Part shown: positions 41,688 to 42,773 of the stretch, one piece after another | Layout: the number at the start of each line of letters is the position of its first letter | Position numbering within the stretch: position 1 is the stretch's first letter | IMG/VR virus record: IMGVR_UViG_3300008262_000358 | Coordinates: 1 to 42,773 of that record | Source: a virus | Strand: one strand, 5' to 3' | Length of the DNA: 42,773 bases | Made by a program: the position numbers and the translations under genes | Notes under the pieces: generated by a model | Database searches by the model: none | The model's input: the letters and a program-made list of their open reading frames with translations, nothing else | What the model was told of the DNA's origin: nothing

Positions 41688-42104
41688 TCAACAAGCTATA
41701 ATATTCTTTGAAATGTTTAATTCTATCAGGTAATCCGATAGGTAGTTTGCTTTACCAGTTAATTGAATATAACCTCTGCCGCGAAACTTAAATCCTTCTT
41801 TAGTTGCTTCAGGACCATTACCCATTCTTCCGCCGTAAACTCTTGATGCAATTAATTCCGGTTTTCTTTCGTATTGTTCTGCAAGAGCTTGAGTTGGGAA
41901 ATACTTCTTAAATGTTGTAAGAAGACCTTTGGCTCCGTAATTAAGATTTTCATTTACAGCTTTGAACCCTGCACTTTCGTGACCGCACTGAGCCAAGAAA
42001 TGAGCAAGTCTTAAACTTGTGTTTATGTTAAATTTCGCCATAACATCGGGAATCTGCCCGATAACTGCGTCAGGGATGTGCCCCTTCAATTTGTTCAAAT
42101 CCAT
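41688..42104 (-). CDS. GH19 endolysin (chitinase-fold lysozyme), internally deleted
   Basis: 138 residues. The GH19 core is clear: HFLAQCGHESAGFKAVNENL (35-54) contains the catalytic Glu candidates E43 and E52, and FKFRGRGYIQLTGKANY (105-121) is the substrate-cleft motif. After residue 121 the frame reads LSDYLIELNISKNIIAC, which is not GH19. In another frame of the same bases GLPDRIKHFKEYYSLLK ends at TAA 41683, typical of the GH19 C-terminus. About 50-65 residues seem lost between them, so the gene is probably inactive, or the assembly is wrong. It would cleave peptidoglycan. Downstream of the holin candidate. Confidence 0.88.
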   Translation of the reverse strand: MDLNKLKGHIPDAVIGQIPDVMAKFNINTSLRLAHFLAQCGHESAGFKAVNENLNYGAKGLLTTFKKYFPTQALAEQYERKPELIASRVYGGRMGNGPEATKEGFKFRGRGYIQLTGKANYLSDYLIELNISKNIIAC

Positions 42105-42128
42105 TTTTTTGTTTTTAGTTTTTGTTTA

Positions 42129-42401
42129 TTACTCAGTGATTTCTTCACTAGTTTCTTCTTCTTTTTTTGCGGTCTTATGTACAATATACTTGTCCACAGA
42201 TGCTATACCGAATGAACCAAGAGTTAAAATCAAAAATGAATTGAAAATAAACTCGGTAACTAATAAAGGTTTACCCAAATAACCGGTTATTAAATCGGTA
42301 ATTGCAAAAAGAACCATAACAACAAATGACGCGAAACCAACTATAGATTTTTCGTTAATGTCGTTCTCATCTCTAAATAGATTGTAAAAGAATTTTTTCA
42401 T
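42129..42401 (-). CDS. Holin candidate (two TM segments)
   Basis: 90 residues. Two hydrophobic helices, about 20-42 (IVGFASFVVMVLFAITDLIT) and 48-68 (LVTEFIFNSFLILTLGSFGI), with a charged N-terminus and an acidic, Lys/Glu-rich C-terminal tail. This topology, the small size and the position next to an endolysin gene support a holin that permeabilises the inner membrane. No specific holin family is recognised. Confidence 0.65.
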   Translation of the reverse strand: MKKFFYNLFRDENDINEKSIVGFASFVVMVLFAITDLITGYLGKPLLVTEFIFNSFLILTLGSFGIASVDKYIVHKTAKKEEETSEEITE

Positions 42402-42426
42402 AGGATACGGATTTTTTTTTTATTTT

Positions 42427-42750
42427 TTATTGACTTATTCCGGTGATAAAGATAGTTAACCATACGGCTAATGCCGATACCACGCCAATAACTACTGTTT
42501 GTTGAACTTTCTTATCTTCAAATTCCATCTTTTTATATTTTTCAATTTCTTTGTAGTAAACATTGTTCAACATTAAAGTTTGCTTCAAAGAATCTTGAGT
42601 AATTAACAAATTCCTATTTGTTTTAAGTAAAGATTCATTTGTCAATCTTAAGTTTTCTCTATTTTGAAAAAGAGACAAATTAATTAATTTGATACTATCT
42701 TTCATTTGGAAAAATTTGTTATCAATCTCCTTTGCTTGAGATGATGTCAT
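42427..42750 (-). CDS. Coiled-coil protein with C-terminal TM segment, lysis module
   Basis: 107 residues. Residues about 5-75 are helical with heptad spacing, followed by one hydrophobic segment, TVVIGVVSALAVWLTIFITG (85-104), near the C-terminus. Tail-anchored layout next to holin and endolysin candidates suggests an antiholin, spanin-like or membrane-associated lysis factor; none can be proved. Unlike most genes here, a purine-rich Shine-Dalgarno-like tract (AAAGGAGAAGAGG) precedes the start. Confidence 0.6.
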   Translation of the reverse strand: MTSSQAKEIDNKFFQMKDSIKLINLSLFQNRENLRLTNESLLKTNRNLLITQDSLKQTLMLNNVYYKEIEKYKKMEFEDKKVQQTVVIGVVSALAVWLTIFITGISQ

Positions 42751-42758
42751 AATAACAA

Positions 42759-42771
42759 CCTCTTCTCCTTT
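42759..42771 (-). promoter_or_regulatory. Shine-Dalgarno-like tract before the lysis-module gene
   Basis: The minus strand has AAAGGAGAAGAGG ending about nine bases before ATG 42750. It is the clearest Shine-Dalgarno-like site I noticed in a window whose other starts are A-rich. Confidence 0.4.
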
Positions 42772-42773
42772 AA

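Noticed and set aside
1-42773. tRNA or other structural RNA genes
   Set aside because: The intergenic gaps are short and AT-rich and I saw no cloverleaf or T-loop sequence; a covariance-model search (tRNAscan-SE or Infernal) would be decisive.
1-42773. Integrase, attachment site or insertion sequence
   Set aside because: No integrase or transposase motifs and no flanking inverted repeats were seen; the layout fits a lytic T4-like phage.

Overview
The window looks like part of a T4-type (contractile-tailed) bacteriophage genome whose host is probably a member of the Bacteroidota. The phage assignment rests on recognisable T4 head genes: large terminase (gp17-like, 34974-36740), portal (gp20-like, 33093-34937), prohead protease (gp21-like, 30864-31592), an acidic scaffold candidate in the gp22 position (29069-30484) and the major capsid protein (gp23-like, 27238-29041). 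It also carries a gp5-like baseplate protein, a gp55-like sigma factor and PhoH. The host inference rests on A-rich, mostly Shine-Dalgarno-free start regions, a Bacteroidota-type bS21 gene (32180-32371) and a TTG-N20-TAnnTTT-type promoter candidate in front of the FKBP gene. The DNA is AT-rich and tightly packed, with no gene-free stretch over 300 bases.

Layout. 1-3510 (minus): two fibre-like proteins with Thr/Pro-rich stalks; the first runs off the left edge. 3559-6068 (plus): small virion-type or unknown proteins, including a WYL-like domain. 6114-17025 (plus): a glycan island of about eight glycosyltransferase-like proteins and two methyltransferases, interspersed with an exonuclease, dUTPase, PhoH and a HAD-like protein. 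17025-24137 (plus): sigma factor, then baseplate/tail proteins. 24172-26461: a mixed-orientation accessory patch with a SlyD-type FKBP isomerase and small phage proteins. 26453-42750 (minus): HNH endonuclease, head morphogenesis cluster, terminase, virion-associated proteins with low-complexity linkers, a nucleotidyltransferase, and a lysis module (GH19 endolysin, holin candidate, coiled-coil/TM protein). The bS21 gene sits alone on the plus strand inside this minus-strand block.

Main observations. (1) A sense-strand motif, R-TATTTAT-W, lies just upstream of many start codons or operon heads. It is the reverse complement of the T4 late box TATAAATA and is a candidate promoter for the gp55-like sigma. 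(2) The phage encodes ribosomal protein bS21. (3) Three genes look damaged: the major capsid gene has a +1 frameshift with an in-frame TAG; the GH19 endolysin lacks its middle, with its C-terminal end surviving in another frame; and a glycosyltransferase/exonuclease junction has lost the exonuclease Exo I motif. These could be real lesions or assembly errors. (4) A large glycosyltransferase/methyltransferase set coexists with mucin-like Thr-rich fibres, which suggests virion glycosylation. (5) Short helical and Cys-containing modules recur across otherwise unrelated virion-type proteins.

All assignments come from reading the sequence by eye; no database search was run.
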